Assembly (NCBI GenBank): GCA_030770535.1
Contig: JASVEC010000034.1
Location: 62,001-126,000 of the forward strand
Length of the DNA stretch: 64,000 nt
Reading direction: 5' to 3'
DNA from: Batkoa obscura
Lineage: Eukaryota; Entomophthoromycota; Entomophthoromycetes; Entomophthorales; Batkoaceae
Below are positions 24,317 to 33,983 of this stretch, in pieces. The translations under genes were made by a program, and so were the position numbers. Position 1 is the stretch's first letter; each line of letters opens with the position of its first letter. The notes under the pieces were generated by a model that was not told where the DNA came from, searched no databases, and worked only from the letters and a program-made list of their open reading frames with translations.

Positions 24317-25882
24317 TTAATTAGATAAAGAGTGTGTAGAAGAATTTACTGAGCGAACATAGTCATAAGAAAGTGAAGGGTTAGCTTTTTCTGCCTGTCG
24401 AAATTCCAGATTTTTGGTATAGAATGGATTAGTACGCATATCCTCAGCACTTAAAGTTTTATTTGGGATGCTTTTGTCATTGTTGTATTCACATTTGTTC
24501 AATGTATCTTTGGATTCATTTACTGTGATTGACCCATCTTCATTTTCTTGCAAGCCTAATTGTTCTGGAGTCCACTTATCTTTAACACTGGAAATTGATT
24601 GTATCTTAATTACTGTTAATAATATCATAGTATTGTAGGCAATTAAAGTGATATCATTTAATATCGAAAAGGAGTTGTGCTGACTTGGGCTATAGCTCAA
24701 TAGTTTCAGCAAATGATCGCTTACTAGCAATAAACTAAAAGAGACACGAGTCATTAATATAAACATTGTGAACCATTGTGCGTTAATTAATCTTGCAGTT
24801 GCATGAAATATTGGGCAAAATTGCATCGCCAAACAGACAAAGGATACTCCCATTATTAATGGTATTATACAAGACAATGAAAATATAAAGTAGTTTAATA
24901 TGCTATACCAATTGGAATTCACAGTATCATATTTTAATGACCATAGATTGTTTAATGCCAATAGTAATATTATTCTTAGTATAATTAACACGTTGATAAG
25001 CACCGATTCTATTATTGTTGCAACTCTGAATGGCTGTATCTTAACTCTAGTATTCAAACGATACACAATATTTGTCCAATTAAGCACAACCAAAGAATTA
25101 ATTATTGCTGCAGGTAGTAATATAACAGTGGAATAAAATGTTACGGTTTGATAAGTACCATTTAATAAACTGGTTAACCAGTCACCACCTAATTGTAAAA
25201 TCCCGACCAGCAATAATCCTAATTGTAAACGACCACGAAACTTTGTACGGGAGGCAACAAAACCAGCTAGGATTATTTGAGAGAATATCAATATAAATTT
25301 TAGCACTTTAAATGATATGCTAAATGAGAGTCCATTTATTGAAGTTAAATTATCAGTCCATAAATTGCGACTATCATAGTACAATAAATTTTTATAGTCA
25401 CTTATTTGGTTTATATCTATAAAATCTGGTACTAATATATAGCTTATATTGTCATATTTTGTAAACGGGTTATAAACTAATGACGATGGGCTGCCCAATA
25501 TACGTAGATCATCTTTTAAACTGACAATTACTATTGATCCTATTGCTGGATACCCATTCTCAATTAACTTGTTTTGAAATGATAAGATGTTGCTTAATGG
25601 TGAAATATAGCTAATGCAGTTTAAATTTGGCTGATATATTATTGTTGTCAATGTTGAATTGTTGTTGCTGCTATTTTTTTTGATATTTTTAGTTTTGAAT
25701 TCACAACTACTGTCATCAAGTTCTGGGATATAAATTTCTTGTACTTTGCCACTATTAATTAAAGTATTCTGATAAAGGTTTATTGAATTATAGGTTAACT
25801 CATTGTTATCGTTTTTAAATATTATTTCAGAATTGATAGCGTTATAGTAGTAAAGTATTGACAATAAATATAATAAATTCAT
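24317..25882 (-). CDS. seven-transmembrane protein with extracellular N-terminal domain (paralogue 1)
   Basis: 521 aa, intron-less. Residues 1-18 form a signal peptide (MNLLYLLSILYYYNAINS). An extracellular domain of about 175 residues follows, with two Cys (SSCEFKT and LNCISY) and a conserved core GYPAIGSIVIVSLKDD...LGSP. That core recalls the beta-alpha-beta core of protease-associated (PA) domains, a pattern resemblance only. Seven hydrophobic helices span about 193-455, then a ~65-residue polar cytoplasmic tail. Paralogues at 31014-32339 and 33984-35354 keep the same plan, including the LGSP motif, a GILQ(L/H)GG motif at helix 2 and a DHL(L/V)KL motif at helix 6. The topology is that of a receptor, but there is no DRY, NPxxY or other family signature, so I call it an orphan 7TM protein. 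It is the longest and most diverged of the three. Confidence 0.85.
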   Translation of the reverse strand: MNLLYLLSILYYYNAINSEIIFKNDNNELTYNSINLYQNTLINSGKVQEIYIPELDDSSCEFKTKNIKKNSSNNNSTLTTIIYQPNLNCISYISPLSNILSFQNKLIENGYPAIGSIVIVSLKDDLRILGSPSSLVYNPFTKYDNISYILVPDFIDINQISDYKNLLYYDSRNLWTDNLTSINGLSFSISFKVLKFILIFSQIILAGFVASRTKFRGRLQLGLLLVGILQLGGDWLTSLLNGTYQTVTFYSTVILLPAAIINSLVVLNWTNIVYRLNTRVKIQPFRVATIIESVLINVLIILRIILLLALNNLWSLKYDTVNSNWYSILNYFIFSLSCIIPLIMGVSFVCLAMQFCPIFHATARLINAQWFTMFILMTRVSFSLLLVSDHLLKLLSYSPSQHNSFSILNDITLIAYNTMILLTVIKIQSISSVKDKWTPEQLGLQENEDGSITVNESKDTLNKCEYNNDKSIPNKTLSAEDMRTNPFYTKNLEFRQAEKANPSLSYDYVRSVNSSTHSLSN

Positions 25883-27707
25883 TCTAAATAAAATATTTTT
25901 TCTATATTAAAGTCATTTTGAGCATATTTATAGCAAATTAGTTTTTTATTTTTAACCCCATTATTTTATAAGACTGCCCCTGATTTAGCTTATATATTTT
26001 ATTAACCCTTAAGAGTTATTTTGCATATTAAAATACCAAAAATGGTTTCTCTTTTGATTAATTTTGAAAAATAACATGATTTCATTTCTATTTAGTTTTC
26101 TCTTGTTTTTAATTTACTCCTTAAATAAATTTATCTTTCACATTAACATCGCTTTATAGAACCGTGTGATCAATATTTAGTATTCGTATTGATACTATAA
26201 AAATATAGATTATATTATTATAGTAGAAAGCTGCTTTGTTTCTATTTTGTTTCTACTCCCCTCCTTAATTAAAATAGACATCCGTTATTAACACAAAAGT
26301 AGAAAATAACAAAATGTAGTCTGCATCCAAGTAAGAAGAAAAAGCTAACTTGCATACAAAATAGTAACTACCCATATTATAACGCTATATATAGAAAAAA
26401 AATCCACCCCGGATTTTAATATACCCAGCTTTTTAATATTGAATTTTATTATTATTTACAAAAGGCTAAAGGATTTTCCAATAAAAATAAAAACAACATT
26501 GCCATTAAAGCTTTGCTAATATTGTATTTTGGTGCATCGTTGATCCTCATATTCATTACTACTGCCACTAACCAAACGTTTTTTTACAAATGAAATGATA
26601 TAATATAAAATGGATAGAGGGTCATAAGCCCAATAGAAATTTAATATTCAATCATCTTATATTAAAATAAATAGTTCCTGAATAAAATTATGAGATGGAA
26701 GAAAAAGGCAATTTAATATCGAAGCCTTAAATAATGTTCAATAATTAGTAATCTTAGGGTTAAATAATATTTTATATATTTACGTTCCTTAAATAATGAT
26801 ATAATAAACTCCTATTTGAAACAAAAATAATAATTTCCTATAGATTGTTTACTACAAAAAATCGGACGATATTAAATAAAATTAATAAAATGATACTATT
26901 GGTATGAAATTTAAATTAAATTCAAGTTTAATATATTACTTCCCTACCCTAGCTTGTCCCAGTTTTATTCATTTAAAACTCGCTAAATTAAACCATAAAG
27001 GAGAAAATTAGAAGAGCTTTTACTCATAAAAATTACCAATGTGATTAAACGAAAATCTCAGCTATAGTTTTACCATGTATTATTAACCTTTATTGATATA
27101 TTAAAGGAGTATTAGAATTTTATTCTTTTCATTTTTTAGGATTATATTACGTGTATGCTATTTGTTCTTTAGAATCGTCATTACATGTATGCTATTTTTT
27201 AATAATTTTGCATATTGGATTTCTAAGTTTTATGAAATTTATAAAAAGAACCTTCTTTCTAACTTACTAGCTTAACTGTAGTGATCTATAATAAAAATGG
27301 GCAACTATAAATGAAAATAGCAACTTTGTTTAAGTTATATTGAATTCGCGTATTATTTACCTTCTAATAGTCTTCTAACACATTTCACTATACTATAATT
27401 TGATACATATATTTTTAAAGTCAAATTATTTATTAAAGGTGCAATTTATGTAAAGCTAAAGCAATGTTATTGATTATGAAAGATTTACTAGAGTCAATAC
27501 AACTTTAATAATTGCAAGTTTGCTCATAAACTACTTCCGAAAATAGCAACTGCATTTGAATGAAATGGATAGTTATAAAAATCAATTTAAAAAGACCATC
27601 AATAAGAAAAATTCATTGCATATAATAGTTTAACATTTATAGATTAGTAAAGGTGTATCAAAAAAATAATTTATTTTATCATATACAATAGTATATGCCA
27701 AAAATAA
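25883..27707. other. gene-free AT-rich region
   Basis: Contains the promoter of the 7TM gene at 24317-25882. No ORF of note, no MITE copy and no RNA gene seen. Confidence 0.65.
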
Positions 27708-28049
27708 TTAGATATCATTGTATATTTCTACAGACACAAATTCGAAAGGATTATCTAAAATAAGCGAATCATAAGAGTCGAATATAATCTTTCCTTTACA
27801 TCCATATTCAGAGTAAAATGCTACATGAAATTTGCCTGGTATAGATAGCTCTTTGGCTTTTCCAGCTCCACCAAAACATCCAGGGCCTGGTCCAACATAA
27901 GCTTTTTCACCATTGACTCGGGTTATAACTATAAAATAAATAAGTGCTTACTCAATTATGATCATAATTTTAAATTACCAACTAGATCCTCATTTTGGGC
28001 GAAGGTAGTGGAGGATATTAATAGACTGAAGATAACGAAGAATTTCATA
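27708..28049 (-). CDS. small secreted protein of the GPGPGCFG family
   Basis: Predicted 96 aa from exons 28049-27980 and 27928-27708, with a 51-bp GTAATT...TATAG intron in phase 1. The signal peptide is MKFFVIFSLLISSTTFA. The mature part has ITRVNGEKAYV, GPGPGCFGG, VAFYSEYGCKG and SVEIYNDI, collinear with the protein at 10893-11281, and the intron lies at the same place. It lacks the C-terminal Cys of that paralogue, leaving two Cys (CFG and GCKG), which could form a single disulphide. Both exons are too short to show as long ORFs; the model rests on homology and splice sites. It sits between two 7TM genes on the same strand. Function unknown. Confidence 0.82.
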
Positions 28050-28869
28050 TTATGATATATTTTTTTATACTCATATTGTTAAATTTTTTGGGTTTATATA
28101 CTATTTTTTGCATACAGCAGATACTATTAAACACTAAAATTTGTGACTGTACAGATGAATGTTACTTTAGCTAGAGCTATACTTAGCTTTATAACAATAC
28201 ATTGTTCTATATTGTTTTGCGCTCTTTTAATATTAAAATTTTCTTTTGTAAGCTATGGGTAATGTTTCGTTCTATTTTAAACTCTTGAGAGCTCATAAGA
28301 CCAGATATGTTATTTAATTAATGATGTATTATAGGGAAAATGAGAATAGCGTATGTTTTATTTTCTAAAAATACACATCGTGTTAAAAAGCCAGCAATGA
28401 GTTTAATTAAACAAAGATGGAACAAAGGGAAAACAAGAAAAGTATAAAGTTATTTCGTTATAGAGCTTTGAAGAGTATTTACAAATGTAGGCTGAAGATT
28501 AAATTTAGCTATAACCTTTGAACGATTTGAGAGTAGCTTCCTCGATGACTCAAAGGGACTAAGCTCGCCTTTTATCTAAGTTGGCAAAGGAGTGTTTTTT
28601 GACACAGAAACAATAGTTGGTGTTTTTATTTAATGAAATAAGTTATAAGCAATAAATGTTCCTTTAAACTTATCTATAAACGAGAATAAGTTTTTCTATG
28701 AAATAACCCTAAGCGTCTCATTTGGTAGAATAGAAAGGCTAATTAACTAAGTTAGCCATCTTAAGAACTAACTAATTAATAGGGTCGATCTAGTAAAGTT
28801 ATTACTAAGCTTTATTAATCCTTTAGTTTAAAATTTAAATAATCTAAAGGAATTGAACTAAATTCTAAT

Positions 28870-28941
28870 CTACAGAGTGCTCCCACTGATTGGTGAGCGG
28901 GTAAAGTCCAAGAGAGATGGGTCTGTGGAACGAGTCCAATC
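28870..28941. ncRNA. candidate structured RNA (GC-rich island)
   Basis: This 72-base stretch has 38 G/C, about 53 percent, in surroundings of roughly 25 percent, and has no meaningful ORF. A hairpin is visible near the left end: GCTCCCA pairs with TGGTGAGC across a CTGAT loop, with one bulged T. I compared it by eye with tRNA, U snRNAs, 5S, SRP and RNase P motifs. Only a weak likeness to the GGAAAGUCC box of RNase P RNA appears, without the rest. Strand and boundaries are unknown. In AT-rich genomes such islands are often non-coding RNAs; that is the basis of the call. Confidence 0.35.
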
Positions 28942-29126
28942 TAAAAAGTTATACATTATTTATAAGTAATCCATATGTATGAGAAAATGACTATGACTTT
29001 GGGTATGATATGCAGTTTAAAAAAAGATAGTGATGATATTAAAAAAGTAAGAAGCAACGTCAAATTGAATTCGTTGAATAATTTTATTTTAAAGCATAGG
29101 GGTACCTTAACAAAAAATTAAAAGCA

Positions 29127-29229
29127 TATGGGGATATATTTTTTGGTTTCATCACTTTTTCCACTTTTTAAGTACTGTTTAAGTGGAAGTTACTAGCGAA
29201 ATTCTTAAATAAAAAAATACATCCCTATA
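29127..29229 (+). mobile_element. TGGGGATG MITE-like element, copy 13
   Basis: TATGGGGATA left, CATCCCTATA right. Lies 107 bp beyond the 3' end of the secreted-protein pseudogene. Confidence 0.85.
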
Positions 29230-29335
29230 TCAAATAGTAGTGTATCTATAGTATATAAATAAAGAAAAAATGTAAGAAAAACACAGTAAACAAAACAATT
29301 ACCTTATTATTTACATTCAAATTTACTAAAAATCA

Positions 29336-29681
29336 TTAGAAATCGTTATAAATTTATAGAAACATGAATCCAGATGGCTTATCAAAAGTACGTGAACCAC
29401 CAAAAGAATTCAATATAAAGTTATCATCACATATATATTTGGGGGAAAATTTTAGATGGAATTTGCTGACGCATGGTTATTTGATTTGTTCAGCCACACC
29501 AAAATATTCAGGGCCTGGTCCAACATAAACTTTTTTACCATTGACTCAGGTTACAATTAAAACAAAAATTGGTTAATATTTTATTTTTTTACTGCTAATA
29601 TTATAAATTATCAATTGGATCTTCATTCTAGGCAAGGATAGTGGAACGTACTAATAAACTGAAGATGATGGAGAATTTCAT
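29336..29681 (-). pseudogene. decayed small secreted protein, GPGPGCFG family
   Basis: Minus-strand relic close to the gene at 27708-28049. It begins MKFSIIFSLL, but codon 18 of the signal peptide is TAG. The intron donor region has lost its GT (ATAATT instead of GTAATT). The second exon has Cys-to-Tyr at the CFG motif (GPGPEYFG) and several stops, and the C-terminal IYND is still readable. A MITE copy sits in its promoter about 50 bp before the ATG. A host gene killed by point changes, fairly recent judging by the remaining similarity. Confidence 0.8.
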
Positions 29682-29731
29682 TTTGTAGCTAGTTTTTTAT
29701 AACTATCACCATGTTTGAAGCTTTGACTTGA

Positions 29732-29837
29732 TATGGGGATGTATTTTTATGTTTAAGAGTTTTACTAACAAATTTTCTATTTAGATAGTGCTTAAAAGAT
29801 GGAAAAAGTAATGAAGCTAAAAAAATATCACCATATA
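29732..29837 (-). mobile_element. TGGGGATG MITE-like element, copy 14 (with a paralogous empty site)
   Basis: Minus orientation, left TATGGGGATG, right CATCACCATATA. The bases after the right end (TACTATTTTCTGTATATA) align with the promoter of the live paralogue (TATACTATTTTTTGCATACA near 28098), which has no element. The comparison puts the insertion at a TA within TATATAC, consistent with a TA target duplication. Confidence 0.9.
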
Positions 29838-30577
29838 CTATTTTCTGTATATAAAAAGTGCTATTAAATATCACCTTTTTAATTATGCGAACTAATTGTT
29901 ACTCTATATCTTTTTATGAGCATTATTATAATAAGTTATTTTATGGATTTATTGTTTGAAATATTGTTTGATGGAATAATTGTTACTAATATTAATGTTC
30001 CTTTAAAAACTATGACATTCAATATTTTATGTTCATTTTTCACCAAAATTATAATAGAACAACTTTTCTCTTAAACCCGATTTTATATAAGTATTTTTGA
30101 AATAATTGAATGAAAAAGCAAACACCTAGTATTATATAAGTTTAAATGTGTACAAACCAAATGTGTATTTGAAAAAATAATTAAATCTCAGGCAGTAATG
30201 TGGAAAATATTGATTATTATTTCTAAATGAATGTTTAGCTAGTGCACGTTTGAACTTAAAGAGCACTTGACTTTGGTTCAATTATTTTGGAAAACGCTGT
30301 GAATAAATTTATATGTTTCAACTTTTTTGATGCTTGTTAGAATTTGTGTATATCATTTAAAACCATATTAATAAATAATATAATACTATATTATTTATTT
30401 CTAATTTTCATAATCGTCTTTTGTCTAGATCTCTTATCGATACTATGCTTTCTTCTTTTCTGTTGAAGTTGAGGGTATATTGTTAATTTTTTTATTCAAA
30501 ACTGGTTGCATTTATATATCTTCAATATTTTTTAATTTATTGCAAATTCATTTTACAATGAACATAGTTCATAATAA

Positions 30578-30679
30578 TGTAGGGATGTATTTTTTTGTTT
30601 AAGAATTTTACTAATAGTTCTTCCACTCAGATAGTATTCAAAAAATGGAAGTAATGATACCAAAAAACATCTGCATGTA
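30578..30679 (-). mobile_element. TGGGGATG MITE-like element, copy 15
   Basis: Minus orientation, left TGTAGGGATG, right CATCTGCATGTA. The inner part is shortened by a few bases (AATGGAAGTAATG). Confidence 0.78.
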
Positions 30680-31013
30680 TATGATCAATAAAGTGTCATA
30701 AAAGAGATTTAAGGCAAACCAAAAAATGATGCTAACATCTAAATGCAGCCAGTTCTACTAATTAACCTATGGGACATCTTTGTTTTAGTGTTTGGTAATA
30801 GATTTTTAAATTTATTTTACAAAAATGGACAAACAGATGGACTAAAAAGGCAGGTGCTTTATTTTTTCGAAAATAATTTATCAAAGTAAATTGTTTTAAA
30901 ACTAAACAAGATTAAAGCAAAATATGTCCAAATAAGATTGCATGAAAGTAAACTTTAGTTAAAAAAGAAAAGTGATTGAGTTTATTTTATTTATTATATG
31001 AACTTACAAATGA

Positions 31014-32339
31014 CTAAAATAAGTATTTGTTTAAGTCATTGTCAAATAAGGGAATGACATCTTGGTTGACTCTTGACGTTTCTTTTTCAAACTCAATGAT
31101 GGCCCCAGAAGTATGATAAATAGCAATATTATAAGTAATAGTGAATAGTTGTAAAATTAATTTGAAATAAAATAATTGATCAGAAGTAAAGGAAAATAGG
31201 TTTAGCAAATGATCAAACAGTAGCATAAAATTGAAAGAAATCATTAATAACAAATTACAGTTTGTTAATTTTTTATAATGACTAAACTCAATATTGTATA
31301 TTTTTAGTTTGTTTTTGAGTAATAAAAATAGTACTATACACAATAATGTACTAAAGCTTATTATAATTAATATTAAATCAAATGTTTCTAATCTATTGAA
31401 CCATCGAGTATCAACATTGACATAATCTAAAAGATAAAACATAAGGACTAACCTTGTAACGATTGTAATAAAGTAGATTGAATAAATTGATACAACTGTT
31501 AAATTAACCAAAGTCCGCAGCGATTTATGATTCATCAATAGAACTGAGTTAATCCAATGGTATAATGAGCAAAAAGTAGATAAAGTAGCTAATAATAAAA
31601 CTGAAGTATTATAAAATGAAGTAGCCTTATAAGTTGCATCGTTAATTTCAAACAGAAACTGAATCCCAAAGTGAAAAATATTACTTGCTAATAATAATAT
31701 TGATAGCTTAAATGTGAGCTTGTAATTTAAAACAACAAACAATAGTAATAGTAATTGAGTTAGTACAAAAGCTAGGTTTAAAATTGTTATAAACACCTTG
31801 ATTATTATTGATGACTCTTTCTTTTGAGTCATATACCAACTGTTATATGTATCAGTATATTCAATTGTATCTGTGTTGTCTAACTGATTCGTTGATGGCA
31901 GTAAAACATAGCCTAGCCTATCTATTTTATAGAATAAATGATCGTATATCCCTAGTTGTGGACTTCCTAATGGCCTTTTATCTCCATCAATGGACATTAT
32001 TAATATTGAACCAACATTAGGGTAGTTTAGCTTCAACAATTGATCTTCAACACGTTTAATTTCCTCACTATGTATACTATAAGTATTACATTTTATAGTA
32101 GGTCGATATAAAAGAGAAGTGTAGTCGTAAGTGCGATTTGGTTTAAAAGATTCAATTTTGGAATTAAGTTGAATTTTGCATGTATTATCGTCTATTTCTA
32201 ACCTTATTAAATATTGTTCAACGTTTTGATGAGGTAAGGTAAGTTGAAATAAGTTCATACTATTAAGCTTCCCATTGTTAAATAACAAATAAGACTTTAT
32301 TATTGAAACAGCATTTAAATAAATAAAGATAAATATCAT
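31014..32339 (-). CDS. seven-transmembrane protein with extracellular N-terminal domain (paralogue 2)
   Basis: 441 aa, no intron. It has a signal peptide (about 1-17), then an ectodomain with the conserved core NYPNVGSILIMSIDGD..PLGSP and Cys in NTCKI and IKCNTY. Seven hydrophobic helices follow between about 175 and 410 and a short acidic tail. The helix-3 motif FCSLYHWINSVLL and the block KNKLKIYNIEFSHYKKL before helix 6 are almost identical in the paralogue at 33984-35354. These two are therefore recent duplicates, whereas the one at 24317-25882 is older. Putative surface receptor; no ligand or coupling partner can be named. Confidence 0.85.
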   Translation of the reverse strand: MIFIFIYLNAVSIIKSYLLFNNGKLNSMNLFQLTLPHQNVEQYLIRLEIDDNTCKIQLNSKIESFKPNRTYDYTSLLYRPTIKCNTYSIHSEEIKRVEDQLLKLNYPNVGSILIMSIDGDKRPLGSPQLGIYDHLFYKIDRLGYVLLPSTNQLDNTDTIEYTDTYNSWYMTQKKESSIIIKVFITILNLAFVLTQLLLLLFVVLNYKLTFKLSILLLASNIFHFGIQFLFEINDATYKATSFYNTSVLLLATLSTFCSLYHWINSVLLMNHKSLRTLVNLTVVSIYSIYFITIVTRLVLMFYLLDYVNVDTRWFNRLETFDLILIIISFSTLLCIVLFLLLKNKLKIYNIEFSHYKKLTNCNLLLMISFNFMLLFDHLLNLFSFTSDQLFYFKLILQLFTITYNIAIYHTSGAIIEFEKETSRVNQDVIPLFDNDLNKYLF

Positions 32340-33234
32340 GTTGTTTTTTATAGAAAATTACTTTCTTTATTTTATTTATATACTATTCTTACGAATAAGG
32401 GGTAAATAAGTCAAATTTAATTTTATACCCCTAATTTTTTAATAAACATTTTTGCTATTAATTTTTAGCTTTTATACAATTAGCTATTTTGCCTATCCTA
32501 TCTGTACTACAAACAGACCCTGTTTTGTTTATTAATATGTGTTTAGCCCGTTTCGTTATAATATAATATGATTCCTATTTATTATAATAAGTTATTGTTC
32601 TGATAAATTTTAATATATCCCCATCTACTTTAAATCAGTTCACAAGTTGGATTCTGTATTGATTTAATTAATAGCGGCTTTGAATTTGGTTTATCCTTTG
32701 ATTAAATACCTTTATTTTAAACTCTAGCACAATTTGATTGGCTATTTTTTAAAAATGATATTTCTAAATATAGACTAATATTATTGAACAACTTTTTAGC
32801 TGAATCCTTGGTTACTATTTTCACTTATAATTTACGCACCTTTATAAGAAAAAGCGAACATTTCGTAACAAGTTTTGCTATTTGCCTGAAAAAACTTGCG
32901 GCTTTTTATTTATAAATGCGAAAAATTTAACCTTGGGTTTACATGAAATGCGCAATTTTTAAATCAAATAACAGTCTATTACAAAATTTTTACTCTTTTA
33001 TATAGATGTATAAGCCATAAGTAAAAATAGTGTATAAATTCTAAAAGCTAGAGGTAGGTAAATTTATTGATAAAATAGTATAATTCCTATAATATAAGTT
33101 GGAGTGAGATAAACTTTATCTTTACTAATAACAGCATAAACATTGAATATAACAAAAAGGTAATATACAGGTCTACAGTTTACACTTTGCGAATGGCAAG
33201 CCCACATTTAAAATAAGGCACCCATTTCTAAGTA

Positions 33235-33339
33235 TATGGGGATGTTTTTTTCGGGTTCATCACTTTTTCCATCTTTTAAGCGCTATTTAAGTGGAAAGTT
33301 TGTTAGTAAAGTTTTGAAACGAAAAAATACAGCCTCATA
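33235..33339 (+). mobile_element. TGGGGATG MITE-like element, copy 16
   Basis: TATGGGGATG left, CAGCCTCATA right. The centre AAGCGCTATTTAAGTGG is identical to consensus. Confidence 0.88.
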
Positions 33340-33705
33340 TTTTTTTGACAAACTTCCTTAACCTTTGAGTTTTTTATATTTTTACTAGTTTCAAAGTGAA
33401 AGTTTTTAAGTATAAATCTTATTAATCAAGTCCATTACATCCAAGGAACATAGTATTACGTTAAATTTACTGCTTTTGGATTAAAAAACTTACAAGGGTA
33501 TATATTTAGATCCTTTCAATAACTGTATACATTTTGGTTTTTCTAAAATTCTTGCTATTTGTTTCAAGTTTTATTAAACTTTTAGTATTAAACAAAATTT
33601 AGAAATGTTAACTGGGTTTATTTGATTTTACTGATACTGAATTGTTGTTTTTAGATCATTAAATAAGATAATGTTTCATAAAGCTCAGCTATTGCACAAT
33701 GTAAA

Positions 33706-33746
33706 ATTTGTTAGCAAAACTCTTGAACAAAAATACATCCCCAAAT
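33706..33746 (+). mobile_element. TGGGGATG MITE-like element, copy 17 (3' part only)
   Basis: Only the right-hand ~41 bp are recognisable (TTTGTTAGCAAAACTCTTGA, then ACATCCCCA). The left half is absent or eroded beyond recognition. Confidence 0.65.
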
Positions 33747-33983
33747 GTAAAAATCGACTTAAGAGTACTAAACACAAATATCATAAAATAACATAAATAA
33801 AAACCACTCATGTAGTCAAAAATTTACTGCTAATAAGTTTAAAACATGCTATTTGATCTATTTTTTGATCTTGAAAGGGTATAAGCCAAGTGTTTTATTA
33901 GTGTCAGAAATTGTTTATTTTAAACCCAACATATGAATACCTGTAAACAAAATCTAAAAAACTTGAATTGATTTTGCAATATC

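Larger units (their letters stand above)
28050..29335. other. intergenic region with a GC-rich island
   Basis: No protein gene seen. It holds the GC-rich island at 28870-28941 and a MITE copy at 29127-29229, both listed separately. A weaker GC-rich patch lies at about 28530-28600. Confidence 0.6.
29682..31013. other. intergenic region with two MITE copies
   Basis: Holds the dead promoter of the secreted-protein pseudogene and MITE copies at 29732 and 30578. No gene seen. Confidence 0.65.
32340..33983. other. intergenic region between two 7TM genes
   Basis: Holds the promoter of the 31014-32339 gene and MITE copies at 33235 and 33706. No further gene seen. Confidence 0.65.

Noticed and set aside
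24900-25136. Plus-strand ORF opposite the 7TM gene
   Set aside because: Antisense shadow of the 24317-25882 coding sequence; the same applies to 31808-32020 and 35080-35265.
28510-28620. GC-richer patch with ACAGAAAC, similar to the CR-V box of RNase P RNA
   Set aside because: Together with the 28870 island the order of boxes would be reversed for either strand, and the rest of the RNase P core is missing.
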